This document shows positions 27,201 through 33,620 of a stretch of DNA of 64,000 bases, piece after piece. Where the stretch lies: contig CAYZNN010000017.1 in assembly GCA_964479665.1 (NCBI GenBank), positions 1-64,000 on the forward strand, written 5' to 3'. The DNA is from UBA2287 sp964479665 (GTDB taxonomy: Bacteria > Bacteroidota > Bacteroidia > Bacteroidales > Tenuifilaceae). The notes under the pieces are model-generated. The model had not been told where the DNA came from and did not search any database. It was given only the letters and a program-made list of their open reading frames with translations. The first letter of the stretch is position 1. Each line of letters starts with the position of its first letter. Position numbers and translations under genes: made by a program.

Positions 27201-28635
27201 ACCTGAGCGGGAGAGTATGGCCAAATTCTTAACCGAAGGAACCCTTCGAATGCTCATGGGAGTAAAGAATTTTTCTGCCACTTACTCGGAAACCAATGGT
27301 ACTTTGTTACCCGCATATAAACCCAAAACCGAGTATTTAGGCATGACCGATTGGGGTCAAACCTATGCCCCGGGTATGGCCTTTGTAGCTGGGTGGCAGG
27401 ATTCCGATTTTGCATGGACTGCTGTTCGAAATGGATGGCTAAGTAACGACACCAGCCTGAATTCTCCCTTTGTTTTATCGCACAATCAAACAATACAGCT
27501 GCGAAGCACCGTTGAGCCTTTACCTGATTTTAGAATTGAACTTTCAGGCACCCGTTCGTTCTCAAAGAATAAGAACGAGTACTACCTAGCCGATGCGCAG
27601 GGCAACTTCAATGCCTACAACCCCATTTATAACGGTAACTTTTCCATTAGCGTAATAACATTGGGCTCCGCTTTTGAAGGTTCGAGCAGCAAGAATAACT
27701 ACAGTAGTAAAACTTTCGATCGGTTCAAGAAAATTCGAATCGACGTGGCAAGGCGTTTAGCTGCCGAAAGGATTCCAAATGCAACCGAAAACTACGATCC
27801 TGCAGAGATTGATCCTGAAACGTTCTTCCCTGTTGGATATGGCCCATTATCGCAGGAGGTGCTAATTTACTCTTTTCTGGCTGCTTACACTGGAAAATCG
27901 CCCGACAACGTTAACCTAAACCCATTTCCAACATTTCCAATGCCCAACTGGCAAATAACATACGATGGGTTGTCGAAGCTCAGGTATTTTAAAAAGCATT
28001 TGCGATCATTCTCCTTGCGGCATGGGTATCGGTCGACTTATAACGTTGGTGCTTTTGCATCAAACCTCGACTATCAGTTAGGCGACGATGGGTTCAGTTA
28101 CGTTAGGAATTTAAATAACGATTTTGTGCCCCAAAATGAAATAACAAACGTATCCATAAGCGAGCAGTTTAGCCCGCTAGTTGGGGTCGATATGGTATGG
28201 CTTAATAGCCTGACCAATAAGTTCGAAGTGCGTAACAGCCGTTCGTTGGCCATGAGCTTTGCCAACAATCAGCTTACTGAAATGGTGAACTGGGAGTTTA
28301 TATTAGGCTCGGGATATCGTTTCGAGAACTTGCCACTAACCTTTGGCAGGGCATCGGGGGAGCAAAAAACCCTTAAAAGCGATCTGCGCTTAAATGCCGA
28401 CCTTAGTATAAGAAATAACCAAACGATACTACGAAAATTGGTTGAAGACCAGAACACACCAACTGCCGGACAGATTATTCTAACTATCAAAACGTCGGCA
28501 GAGTATGTGGTTAGCGAGCAGGTTACCATTAGGGTTTTCTTCGATAGGGTAGTGAATACTCCCATAGTACAGACTTCATACCGCATGACCAACACCAATT
28601 TTGGCTTTAGTTTAAGGTTTACCATGGTTCAGTAG
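21259..28635 (+). CDS. sprA: SprA, outer-membrane translocon of the type IX secretion system
   Basis: 2458 residues, the giant single-chain beta-barrel that forms the type IX secretion pore. A signal peptide (about 1-28) starts straight from the TTG codon, which is the best start as no ATG precedes the signal sequence; it is 19 bp after ruvA. Family traits include N-terminal F-E-V-D-Y-N-P and Y-R-S-F-Q-F-Q, the block with R-L-Q-V-G-G-E-T-F-D-R-I-F-G and I-P-Q-G-N-A-E-L, and the repeat of this SprA N-terminal module later in the chain. The central H-I-D-D-F-E-G-S region is also present, as is a C-terminal end in alternating aromatic strands (F-G-F-S-L-R-F-T). SprA exports proteins with T9SS C-terminal signals. 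No other T9SS gene is in the window. Confidence 0.95.
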   Translation: MTRFYRHISIGSFLFALLQFSTLFVFGSQPVFNPNEIYQQDTSKLQFPIPKPAHTGQQPTSPLYLGQPSNVTFEVDYNPQTKTYTVYQKVGGINIGPPRVMSEDEYRSFQFQQTMRQYWRERQIGETIMRGSGILPRLQVGGETFDRIFGSNVIEIIPQGNAELIFGIAHNYTENPLLAEDVRSITTFDFQSKIQMNVTGNIGEKLKVDINYNTEATFDFENNVKVEYTGFEDEIIQKIEAGNVSLPLPGTLITGSHSLFGIKTQLKFGNLTATSIFSRQNGQSQVIEVRGGAQIKDFGVQADEYEANRHFFLSKYFRDTYNQSLRNLPMITNGITITRIEVWVTNKQGNFENARNIVSFVDLGENAQNISSPLFFQVNSGSNPDNTRNNLYELMTGTYSGIRDISTVNSVLEPLTGGGNFSGGRDFEKVENARRLNTSEYTFHPQLGYISLNSALNSDEVLAVAYEYTFAGRTFRVGELSTDGVAAPSALIAKLLKGTNLSPKMPTWPLMMKNIYSIGAYQFDRQDFTLNIMYQNDLTGATVNYIPEGNIANKPLLSVLNLDNLNSNNDYGADGVFDFVEGVTVRPSNGRIIFPVLEPFGSDLAAQIGDPVVAQKYVYKELYDSTLSKARQVAEKNKFRLEGTYQSSVSSEISLNAPNVPRGSVVVTAGGAKLIEGQHYTVDYVMGTVKIIDPGILQSGTPIKISVESQALFNFQTKTLIGTHFDYKISDNFNIGATVMNLTERPFTQKVSFGNEAISNTIWGMNVSYRTESPFLTKAVDFLPFIETKEKSNLTLEAEFAQFLPGHSSVIGKAGTVHIDDFEGSKTAIDLKMWSAWIVASTPQGQNDLFPEGNLNNNLAYGYRRAKMAWFTIDPLFLRNNSLTPGHIRRDPNTQSSHFVREIFQNELFPNRNTPQGLPTNIPVLNISYYPKEKGPYNYRTSGLTSDGFMQNPQQSWAGIMRALPSTTDFETANIEHIEFWLMDPFVYDSLSNGGDMYIHLGTISEDILRDGKKAFENGLPTSSQIVNVDTTEWGRVSILQSLVNAFAPGEAERQFQDVGLDGLNSEDERNFFAAYLATLGANYGEDSEAFLNSFGDPSKDNFRYYLSDLYDANQTGILDRYKMYNNHEGNSVSPGASSTTIPDAESMGNDNNLDDIENYYQYRVSLRPEDLEVGSNFITDKVTYNARMANGERSRVSWYQFKVPINDYQRIIGSIEDFKSIRHMRIILNGFSDTLLLRFASLELVRGEWRKYTRALIQGQEGMPISDLPVGSFDVSVVNIEENDTRSPVNYVLPPGVERVIDPSQPQHTELNEQAMEIKIIDLADGDARAVYKNVNYDIRQYKRLQMFVHAEEIPGLTLQNHELTVFIRLGTDYTNNYYEYEVPLVLTPPKPQGGYSNNRTSDRLLVWPEENFKDIDLSLFQDIKLTRNDEMQKPGSLVNYLTVFTQTIGDRKIKVTGNPSLSNIRVLMIGVRNPSRSGSPTDDGMAKSGIIWANELRLTKFNDRGGWAANARMSAKLADLAMVNASGTTIKPGFGSIEKKVNERNLDDFYQYDLSSTVQLGRFFSAQSKVNIPLFVGFSESFANPEFNPVDPDIPLKVALERANSRAERDSIRKISQDYTRRKSINLTNVKINSTEGKPMPWDVSNFAVSYSFSEMLQRNIRTESRIQRNTRGGFTYSYNMQPPKVEPFKKSRFLSKPYLRIIKDFNFSYLPSQLAFRTELNRNYFEQQLRNINSPNVKLLPTYSKDFTWNRNYNLTWDLAQSLKFDFAANNIARIDEPPGIVDRKKDPDAYEQWRDSVWTNLKNFGRNTNYNHQFNLTYNLPINKIPLFNWVTSSARYTGSYSWTAAPILSETSNFDPGNTIQNSNTIQLNGQLNFTTLYNKSNYLKNINQKFDQRARGVQRQQKMQNVMQEIENVSLRENMARNLSHNLKTENVTVKVFDEEGKDVMVELTVRSDSRIAIKSTRSVSKARVVIEGKVPERESMAKFLTEGTLRMLMGVKNFSATYSETNGTLLPAYKPKTEYLGMTDWGQTYAPGMAFVAGWQDSDFAWTAVRNGWLSNDTSLNSPFVLSHNQTIQLRSTVEPLPDFRIELSGTRSFSKNKNEYYLADAQGNFNAYNPIYNGNFSISVITLGSAFEGSSSKNNYSSKTFDRFKKIRIDVARRLAAERIPNATENYDPAEIDPETFFPVGYGPLSQEVLIYSFLAAYTGKSPDNVNLNPFPTFPMPNWQITYDGLSKLRYFKKHLRSFSLRHGYRSTYNVGAFASNLDYQLGDDGFSYVRNLNNDFVPQNEITNVSISEQFSPLVGVDMVWLNSLTNKFEVRNSRSLAMSFANNQLTEMVNWEFILGSGYRFENLPLTFGRASGEQKTLKSDLRLNADLSIRNNQTILRKLVEDQNTPTAGQIILTIKTSAEYVVSEQVTIRVFFDRVVNTPIVQTSYRMTNTNFGFSLRFTMVQ

Positions 28636-28685
28636 TTTTTTCAAAATTCATGCGATTTATCAATCCGAGCTAATCCATTTTTTTA

Positions 28686-28693
28686 TACTTTTG
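28686..28693 (+). promoter_or_regulatory. Probable gcvH -7 promoter element
   Basis: TACTTTTG fits TAnnTTTG and is 48-56 bp upstream of the gcvH start in the 106-bp gap after sprA. No clear TTTG at -33. No space for a glycine riboswitch. Confidence 0.4.
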
Positions 28694-28741
28694 GCACAAA
28701 TAATCATTCGAAACTTATATTAGCACTTTAAAATTATCCCT

Positions 28742-29122
28742 ATGAACATACCATCGAACCTGAAGTACACCAAAGATCACGAATGGATTCGCATCGAAGG
28801 CGGCGAAGCCGTTGTGGGTGTTACCGATTTTGCACAAAGCCAACTGGGCGATATAGTTTTCATTGAAATTGAAACCCAAGGCGAAACCCTCCAGAAGGAA
28901 GAGGTTTTTGGAACCATTGAGGCTGTTAAAACCGTATCGGACATGTTTATGCCTGTTTCGGGTGAAGTTGTTGAGGTAAACGAAAAGATTACTTCAACCC
29001 CCGAGGTGGTTAATAAGGATCCCTACGGCGATGGCTGGATGATACGTATTAAAGTTGACAATGCTGCTGAGCTGAACGATCTTCTTACCCCAGAACAGTA
29101 CAAGGAAATTATTCACGCATAA
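28742..29122 (+). CDS. gcvH: Glycine cleavage system H protein
   Basis: 126 residues. The lipoyl lysine is Lys63 in E-A-V-K-T-V-S-D; the protein begins with the family Y-T-K-D-H-E-W-I. It carries the aminomethyl group between the P, T and L proteins of glycine cleavage. The other gcv genes are not adjacent. It follows sprA, as in other Bacteroidota, with a promoter-like box and terminator of its own. Confidence 0.95.
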   Translation: MNIPSNLKYTKDHEWIRIEGGEAVVGVTDFAQSQLGDIVFIEIETQGETLQKEEVFGTIEAVKTVSDMFMPVSGEVVEVNEKITSTPEVVNKDPYGDGWMIRIKVDNAAELNDLLTPEQYKEIIHA

Positions 29123-29139
29123 TTGGTACAAAATTTAAC

Positions 29140-29180
29140 GCCCCATTTCAATTTTTTAAGGTTGAAATGGGGCTTTTTTT
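29140..29180. terminator. Terminator between gcvH and zupT
   Basis: A perfect 12-bp stem (29140-29151 with 29162-29173), 10-nt loop, then eight T residues on the plus strand. It lies between convergent genes and mainly serves gcvH. Confidence 0.88.
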
Positions 29181-29191
29181 TGGCTAAACAG

Positions 29192-30007
29192 CTAAATGAA
29201 GAGTAGCAAACTTACTGCCATTACCCCCATGCCTGCAATAAGGCCATAAATCGATAGGTGATGCTCACCGTATTCTCTGGCAGCAGGTAAAAGTTCGTCG
29301 AGCGAAATGAAAACCATGATGCCGGCCACACCCGCAAACAGAATTCCAAAGAACAGGGGAGTCATAAAAGGCATTAGTATCAGGTAGCCAACCAATGCAC
29401 CCACCGGTTCGGCCAAACCCGAAAGAAATGAAAGCATAAATGCCTTGCGCTTACTACCCGTGGCATAGTAAATGGGAACCGATACTGCTATTCCCTCTGG
29501 GATATTGTGTATGGCAATAGCTACTGCAATGAGAACGCCTAAGCTAGGGTCGTTGAGAGCCGCTGTAAAGGTGGCCAAACCCTCCGGAAAATTATGGATG
29601 GCAATGGCTAAGGCAGTAAACATTCCCATACGAATCAGCTTTCTGTTCTTCCCTTGGGGCTTATCCATTTCCTCAACAAGCCTAATCTCGTGTGGATTTT
29701 CAACCGAAGGGATAAGCTTATCAATGAGGCCAATGAGCAAAATTCCTCCAAAAAAAGAGAAGACGGTGATCCACGAACCCGCATGCAACCCCGAAGCTTC
29801 AACCAGCGATAAGCGAGCCTTCAGAAGTATTTCAACAAACGAAACGTATATCATTACTCCTGCAGAGAACCCTAATGAAACGGACAGGAATTTAGTGTTA
29901 GTTTTATGAGTGAAAAAAGCAATGGCGCTCCCAATGCCCGTAGATAGGCCTGCAAATAGGGTAAGACCGAATGCAATCAGAATGCTATGAGTATCGTAAG
30001 TTGGCAT
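29192..30007 (-). CDS. zupT: ZIP-family metal transporter (ZupT-like)
   Basis: 271 residues, eight predicted TM helices. The two ZIP metal-site motifs H-N-F-P-E-G-L-A and H-N-I-P-E-G-I-A lie on TM4 and TM5 with an E-E/D-E-L-L motif further along. It takes up Zn2+ and perhaps Fe2+ or Mn2+ across the inner membrane. The His-rich cytoplasmic loop is short. It is the last gene of an apparent run with the GSCFA and hydrolase genes (2-bp gap to the former). Confidence 0.9.
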   Translation of the reverse strand: MPTYDTHSILIAFGLTLFAGLSTGIGSAIAFFTHKTNTKFLSVSLGFSAGVMIYVSFVEILLKARLSLVEASGLHAGSWITVFSFFGGILLIGLIDKLIPSVENPHEIRLVEEMDKPQGKNRKLIRMGMFTALAIAIHNFPEGLATFTAALNDPSLGVLIAVAIAIHNIPEGIAVSVPIYYATGSKRKAFMLSFLSGLAEPVGALVGYLILMPFMTPLFFGILFAGVAGIMVFISLDELLPAAREYGEHHLSIYGLIAGMGVMAVSLLLFI

Positions 30008-30009
30008 GG

Positions 30010-31002
30010 TTATTCTAGTTGTGCAGTAAGAAATTCAATTTCCTGTGAAAAATTAATGTTTCTATTATTCTTTCCTAACAGCTTTATAGTTTCGAGTGTT
30101 TGGTTCAAAAAGCGTTTGTGTTCTGGAGTTCCTGGCTGCTGTATTCTGTGGTCCAGAGCCTTCAGAATCTTCTCAACTTCGAGCATGGTAACCCTAGCAT
30201 CAGTATCGATGCAGGCATTCGCAAATTTTTCCCAAATGTAATCGATTGCTATTTGCGTAGGGTGCAACATGTCGGGAGCATAAAATCGATAGTCGCGCAG
30301 GTCGTCCATCATTATTTCGTACGAAGGGAAGTACATACAATTTTTTGGGAATGCCCTTACTAGGTCGTGGGTTGCAAGCACCAGGGTCGACTTGCTAACG
30401 AGATTGCCCGAGGCGCCATCCTTCCAATGCCTTATGGGGCTTATAGTAAAAACCACTTTAATATTGGGTTTTAGCGAAATCATTTCGCGTAGGGTGCTTC
30501 CCCAAACTTCAGCTATTTCTTTAACGCTCATAATTCGATTATCGAACTCCCCCGATGGAATTTTATGACAGTTGGCTACCGGTCGGTTTAGCCGCTTATG
30601 AAAATAAGCTCTTGCGGTGCCAAAGGTTATAACAAGATGCTCGGTATGCTTCCATGCCTCATTTGCTTCCTGCAGATTCGAGTTTATTGAGGCTAAGCAC
30701 AGCTCCTTACGGGGATTTGAAAAAGCAGTGTAATGTAAAAAGCTAAACCACTTATCGTTGTAGAAATTGAGCTCAGTTTCTTCAAATGGTTGGCCGCTCA
30801 TAATCCGTTTCAGCACTAGTTTAACCGAAATGGGGTTGTAAATTACCCCAAAGGGGTTTACTAGCACCCGAAACTTTCTTCTCAGAAGCATTTCTCCCAT
30901 ATTCTGAGCAAAGCACGAACCCAGCATGAGGCAATTGCTGTCGTACCCCAACTGAAAAGCTGAGGTTGGAACATCAATAACCGTTCGAAAGCTGCTACTC
31001 AT
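30010..31002 (-). CDS. GSCFA-domain protein (SGNH-like hydrolase fold)
   Basis: 330 residues from the ATG at 31002; a TTG three codons earlier is possible. The signature G-S-C-F-A (Ser29) is near the N-terminus, in the position of the nucleophile block of GDSL/SGNH esterases. Later blocks T-F-G-T-A-R-A-Y, F-T-I-S-P-I-R-H-W-K-D-G and F-P-S-Y-E-I-M-M-D-D-L-R-D-Y-R-F-Y support the family. The D-M-L-H-P-T motif provides the Asp-x-x-His pair expected for the catalytic triad. Substrate unknown. It overlaps the upstream alpha/beta hydrolase by 8 bp, so the two are probably translationally coupled. Confidence 0.85.
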   Translation of the reverse strand: MSSSFRTVIDVPTSAFQLGYDSNCLMLGSCFAQNMGEMLLRRKFRVLVNPFGVIYNPISVKLVLKRIMSGQPFEETELNFYNDKWFSFLHYTAFSNPRKELCLASINSNLQEANEAWKHTEHLVITFGTARAYFHKRLNRPVANCHKIPSGEFDNRIMSVKEIAEVWGSTLREMISLKPNIKVVFTISPIRHWKDGASGNLVSKSTLVLATHDLVRAFPKNCMYFPSYEIMMDDLRDYRFYAPDMLHPTQIAIDYIWEKFANACIDTDARVTMLEVEKILKALDHRIQQPGTPEHKRFLNQTLETIKLLGKNNRNINFSQEIEFLTAQLE

Positions 31003-31843
31003 GAATATCAAATGAGTCGAGGTTCCCGTTGAGCCATTCTACCATAATTGAGAATACCTCGTTTCGAACCGTTTCGTGGTGGAGTTCATGGTACATGCCA
31101 TTCCAAGGGATGAAACTGCACTTTTCCATGGTTAGTGCAGTTTGACTGGTTGATCTGAACGAAGTTATGGAATCGGCATTGCCATGAAGCATTAGTGCTG
31201 GCAACCTAATTTTACATGCCCTATGCATGGCAAACTGCCCCTTTTGGGTAATGGTATGCAAAAGGCGAGGTGTTATTCTTGTATGATTAAGGGCATCGTT
31301 AGCATACTTGTAAGCCTCCTCCTCTACATGCGTTATAGCCTTCGGATCGAGGGGTGCCTTTAATGTTATGCTGGGTAGGGTTGCGCTTAATACTTTAACT
31401 GCAAACCTGAGTATTGGAGAAACAGGTTTGGCCAGCTCGAGCCAGGGCGAAGTGGCAATAAGCAATTTTATTTTCTCCTGTTTTTTTATTGCGTAGTTTA
31501 GCGCAATATTACCACCCATGCTATGTCCGTAGAGGGTAATGGGCGATCCAGGGATAATTTCATTGCATTTGTCAATTGCAACTTCAATTTCGTTAATGAA
31601 TTGCTGCATGCTCCTAATGTGCCCCTTTTTTCCATCCGATTGGCCATGCCCGGCATGATCCCAAGCGAAAAATGCGAAGCCTTCGGCTACAAACTTCTGA
31701 GCCCAGCTGTGGTATCGCATAGAGTGCTCGCCATAACCATGAACCAAACAAATAACCGAATGGGGTTGTGAATTGGGGCGAATGTACCAACCCCAAATAC
31801 TCTCGTTGTACTCGTTATTCCACTTTATAATATTGGGTTTCAT
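30995..31843 (-). CDS. Alpha/beta hydrolase, monoacylglycerol-lipase-like (serine aminopeptidase S33 group)
   Basis: 282 residues. The catalytic elements are visible: nucleophile Ser108 in G-H-S-M-G-G, Asp in L-H-G-N-A-D-S-I-T-S, and His in M-Y-H-E-L-H-H-E. The H-G-Y-G-E-H-S-M-R-Y oxyanion segment and D-H-A-G-H-G-Q-S-D-G-K-K-G are characteristic of the lysophospholipase/monoacylglycerol lipase group. No signal peptide, so it is probably cytoplasmic. It overlaps the GSCFA gene, suggesting that two esterase-type enzymes act on related lipid or acyl substrates. Confidence 0.88.
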   Translation of the reverse strand: MKPNIIKWNNEYNESIWGWYIRPNSQPHSVICLVHGYGEHSMRYHSWAQKFVAEGFAFFAWDHAGHGQSDGKKGHIRSMQQFINEIEVAIDKCNEIIPGSPITLYGHSMGGNIALNYAIKKQEKIKLLIATSPWLELAKPVSPILRFAVKVLSATLPSITLKAPLDPKAITHVEEEAYKYANDALNHTRITPRLLHTITQKGQFAMHRACKIRLPALMLHGNADSITSFRSTSQTALTMEKCSFIPWNGMYHELHHETVRNEVFSIMVEWLNGNLDSFDIHE

Positions 31844-31914
31844 CTCCTAATGGCTTAATATTCGAAGTAAATGTAAAAACATTTTCTTTTTTGAGCTGTT
31901 GTTCTCACCAATTT

Positions 31915-32844
31915 TTAGTCCATAACCAGATTCATTCGCATTTTTTCTAATGTTATTCGCTCAAAAGTGGTGCCTTTTACTGCCTTTTTCCATTGGGTTG
32001 GGCTTATGGTTCCCTCTTTTGCTGCTTTAAAAAGGTACTTTAAATCTAATTGAAGGGGTAGAGATGTTTGTTTACGCTCTTTTTTGTTATTCCAGGGGCA
32101 AACTTCTTGGCATGTATCGCACCCAAAGCACCAACCAAGCAGCATCTTCTGCTCGTTAGGGTTGAGTAACCCCTTCTTTTCTATTGTAAGGTACGAAATG
32201 CAGAGACGAGCATCGATTAATCCTGATGAAACTATGGCATTTGTTGGGCATGCCTTAAAGCAGCGAGAGCAGTTTCCGCACCTGTTAGCTGCAGGGATCC
32301 ATGTGCCATCAACGGTTGCATTTACTATAAGCTGCCCAATGAAAATGTAAGAACCATACCGCTGGTTAATGAGCAAACCATTTTTCCCTATCCAGCCTAA
32401 GCCTGCTCTGGTGGCCCATGCTTTTTCGAGCACAGGTGCAGAATCGACAAAGGCTCTCCCTTCAATTTTAATGTTTTTTTCCTTTAGAAAATTTAAGAAT
32501 TTAATAAGCTTCTTTTTCAGTTCGGTGTGATAATCGGGCACAAGTGCATACCTCGAGATTTTTGGAGGTACGGTCCATAGCACTTCGTTTTCTGGAGAGT
32601 AGGGTTCAATAACTGAAATAACCGATTTGGCTCCCTCAACCAGCAGGGCCGGATTTGTACGCTTCTCGAAATTGTTCTCCATATAACCCATCTCGCCATG
32701 CATTCCTTTGCCCAACCACTCCTTCAGCTGTTGGGCTTCAGCTTTAAGTTCTTCAACAGCACTTGCCCCGCAAGCATTAATACCCGCACGGCTGGCCATT
32801 TCTTCCAGTTCATTTCTTGTTATTATAATAGGTTCTGCCGACAA
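31915..32844 (-). CDS. queG: Epoxyqueuosine reductase QueG
   Basis: 309 residues from a TTG codon; the next ATG would remove the first helix of the family. Two [4Fe-4S] motifs are intact: Cys189-x2-Cys192-x2-Cys195-x3-Cys199 and Cys239-x2-Cys242-x2-Cys245-x3-Cys249, and the D-S-A-P-V-L-E-K..R-A-G-L-G-W-I-G-K-N block of the cobalamin-binding domain is present. It reduces epoxyqueuosine to queuosine in tRNA. Length fits the short QueG form without a C-terminal HEAT domain. Stands alone. Confidence 0.93.
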   Translation of the reverse strand: MSAEPIIITRNELEEMASRAGINACGASAVEELKAEAQQLKEWLGKGMHGEMGYMENNFEKRTNPALLVEGAKSVISVIEPYSPENEVLWTVPPKISRYALVPDYHTELKKKLIKFLNFLKEKNIKIEGRAFVDSAPVLEKAWATRAGLGWIGKNGLLINQRYGSYIFIGQLIVNATVDGTWIPAANRCGNCSRCFKACPTNAIVSSGLIDARLCISYLTIEKKGLLNPNEQKMLLGWCFGCDTCQEVCPWNNKKERKQTSLPLQLDLKYLFKAAKEGTISPTQWKKAVKGTTFERITLEKMRMNLVMD

Positions 32845-33054
32845 GATCCTTTAATTTTTCACAGCAAAATAATCTAATTGTCAGTAAAGAAAACTATATT
32901 TCGGTAATTTATTACATTTGTGCATATAAACTGAATATTCATGCAACCAAAGGGCGAGCAATTTACGTAAGATGTGACTAATGCACCCATGGGTAGTTAT
33001 TATTTGCCCACAATTTTTTGCTAGAGTATGGAACTTTAACCAAACCGTTGCCGA

Positions 33055-33597
33055 ATGAAACCTATTTTCATTTCACTCTTCTTGCTTCTTCTCGTTCCGT
33101 TTGTAACTCTTGCTCAGGATGACGAAAAAGAAGAAAAAACAACAAAATTTCAGGCTGCTTACGAGAAGGCTACCGAGATAGTACAAAAACTTGAAGAGGA
33201 GGAAACAGCCATTGAGGAACAAATATCTGAAGCTCGCAACATGGCCAAAACAGCCAAAAGGGAAATGAAGTTAGTTTCGCGCGAGATAAAGATGCTCACT
33301 AAAAATCATGAGAAAGAGCAGGCAGCACATGTGAAAAGTTTACCGTATCTCGATAAGGATGAGAAAGCAGAAGCTAAAGCCGAATTCAAAGCTGAAACTC
33401 TTGAGCACAAGCAGGAGCTTAAGAATCTAACCAACAAACTAAAGGAAAATAGCAGGTTGCTTACCAAGGGCGAAAACCAAGTGATAAAAGGTAAGGCTAA
33501 CCTTAAAAAAGTAGGGGCCAAACTAAAAGAAGCCAAAAGGAAGCAGAAACTTGCACAGAAAAAGATGGAGGAAGCTGAAAAATACAGGAGGCGTTAA
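33055..33597 (+). CDS. Secreted coiled-coil protein
   Basis: 180 residues. A signal peptide (about 1-20, ending T-L-A-Q-D) is followed almost entirely by Lys/Glu-rich heptad-like sequence (residues 30-180), predicted as a long coiled coil or helical hairpin with net positive charge at the C-terminus. No domain recognised. It ends 24 bp from the convergent leuS. A TACATTTG box at 32913-32920 lies 135 bp upstream, implying either a long leader or that it is not the promoter. Function unknown. Confidence 0.75.
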   Translation: MKPIFISLFLLLLVPFVTLAQDDEKEEKTTKFQAAYEKATEIVQKLEEEETAIEEQISEARNMAKTAKREMKLVSREIKMLTKNHEKEQAAHVKSLPYLDKDEKAEAKAEFKAETLEHKQELKNLTNKLKENSRLLTKGENQVIKGKANLKKVGAKLKEAKRKQKLAQKKMEEAEKYRRR

Positions 33598-33620
33598 TCG
33601 TTTCAACCGTTTATTCTGCA

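Noticed and set aside
28636..28741. Glycine riboswitch before gcvH
   Set aside because: The gap is only 106 bp and shows a promoter-like box but no tandem aptamer-like pairing.
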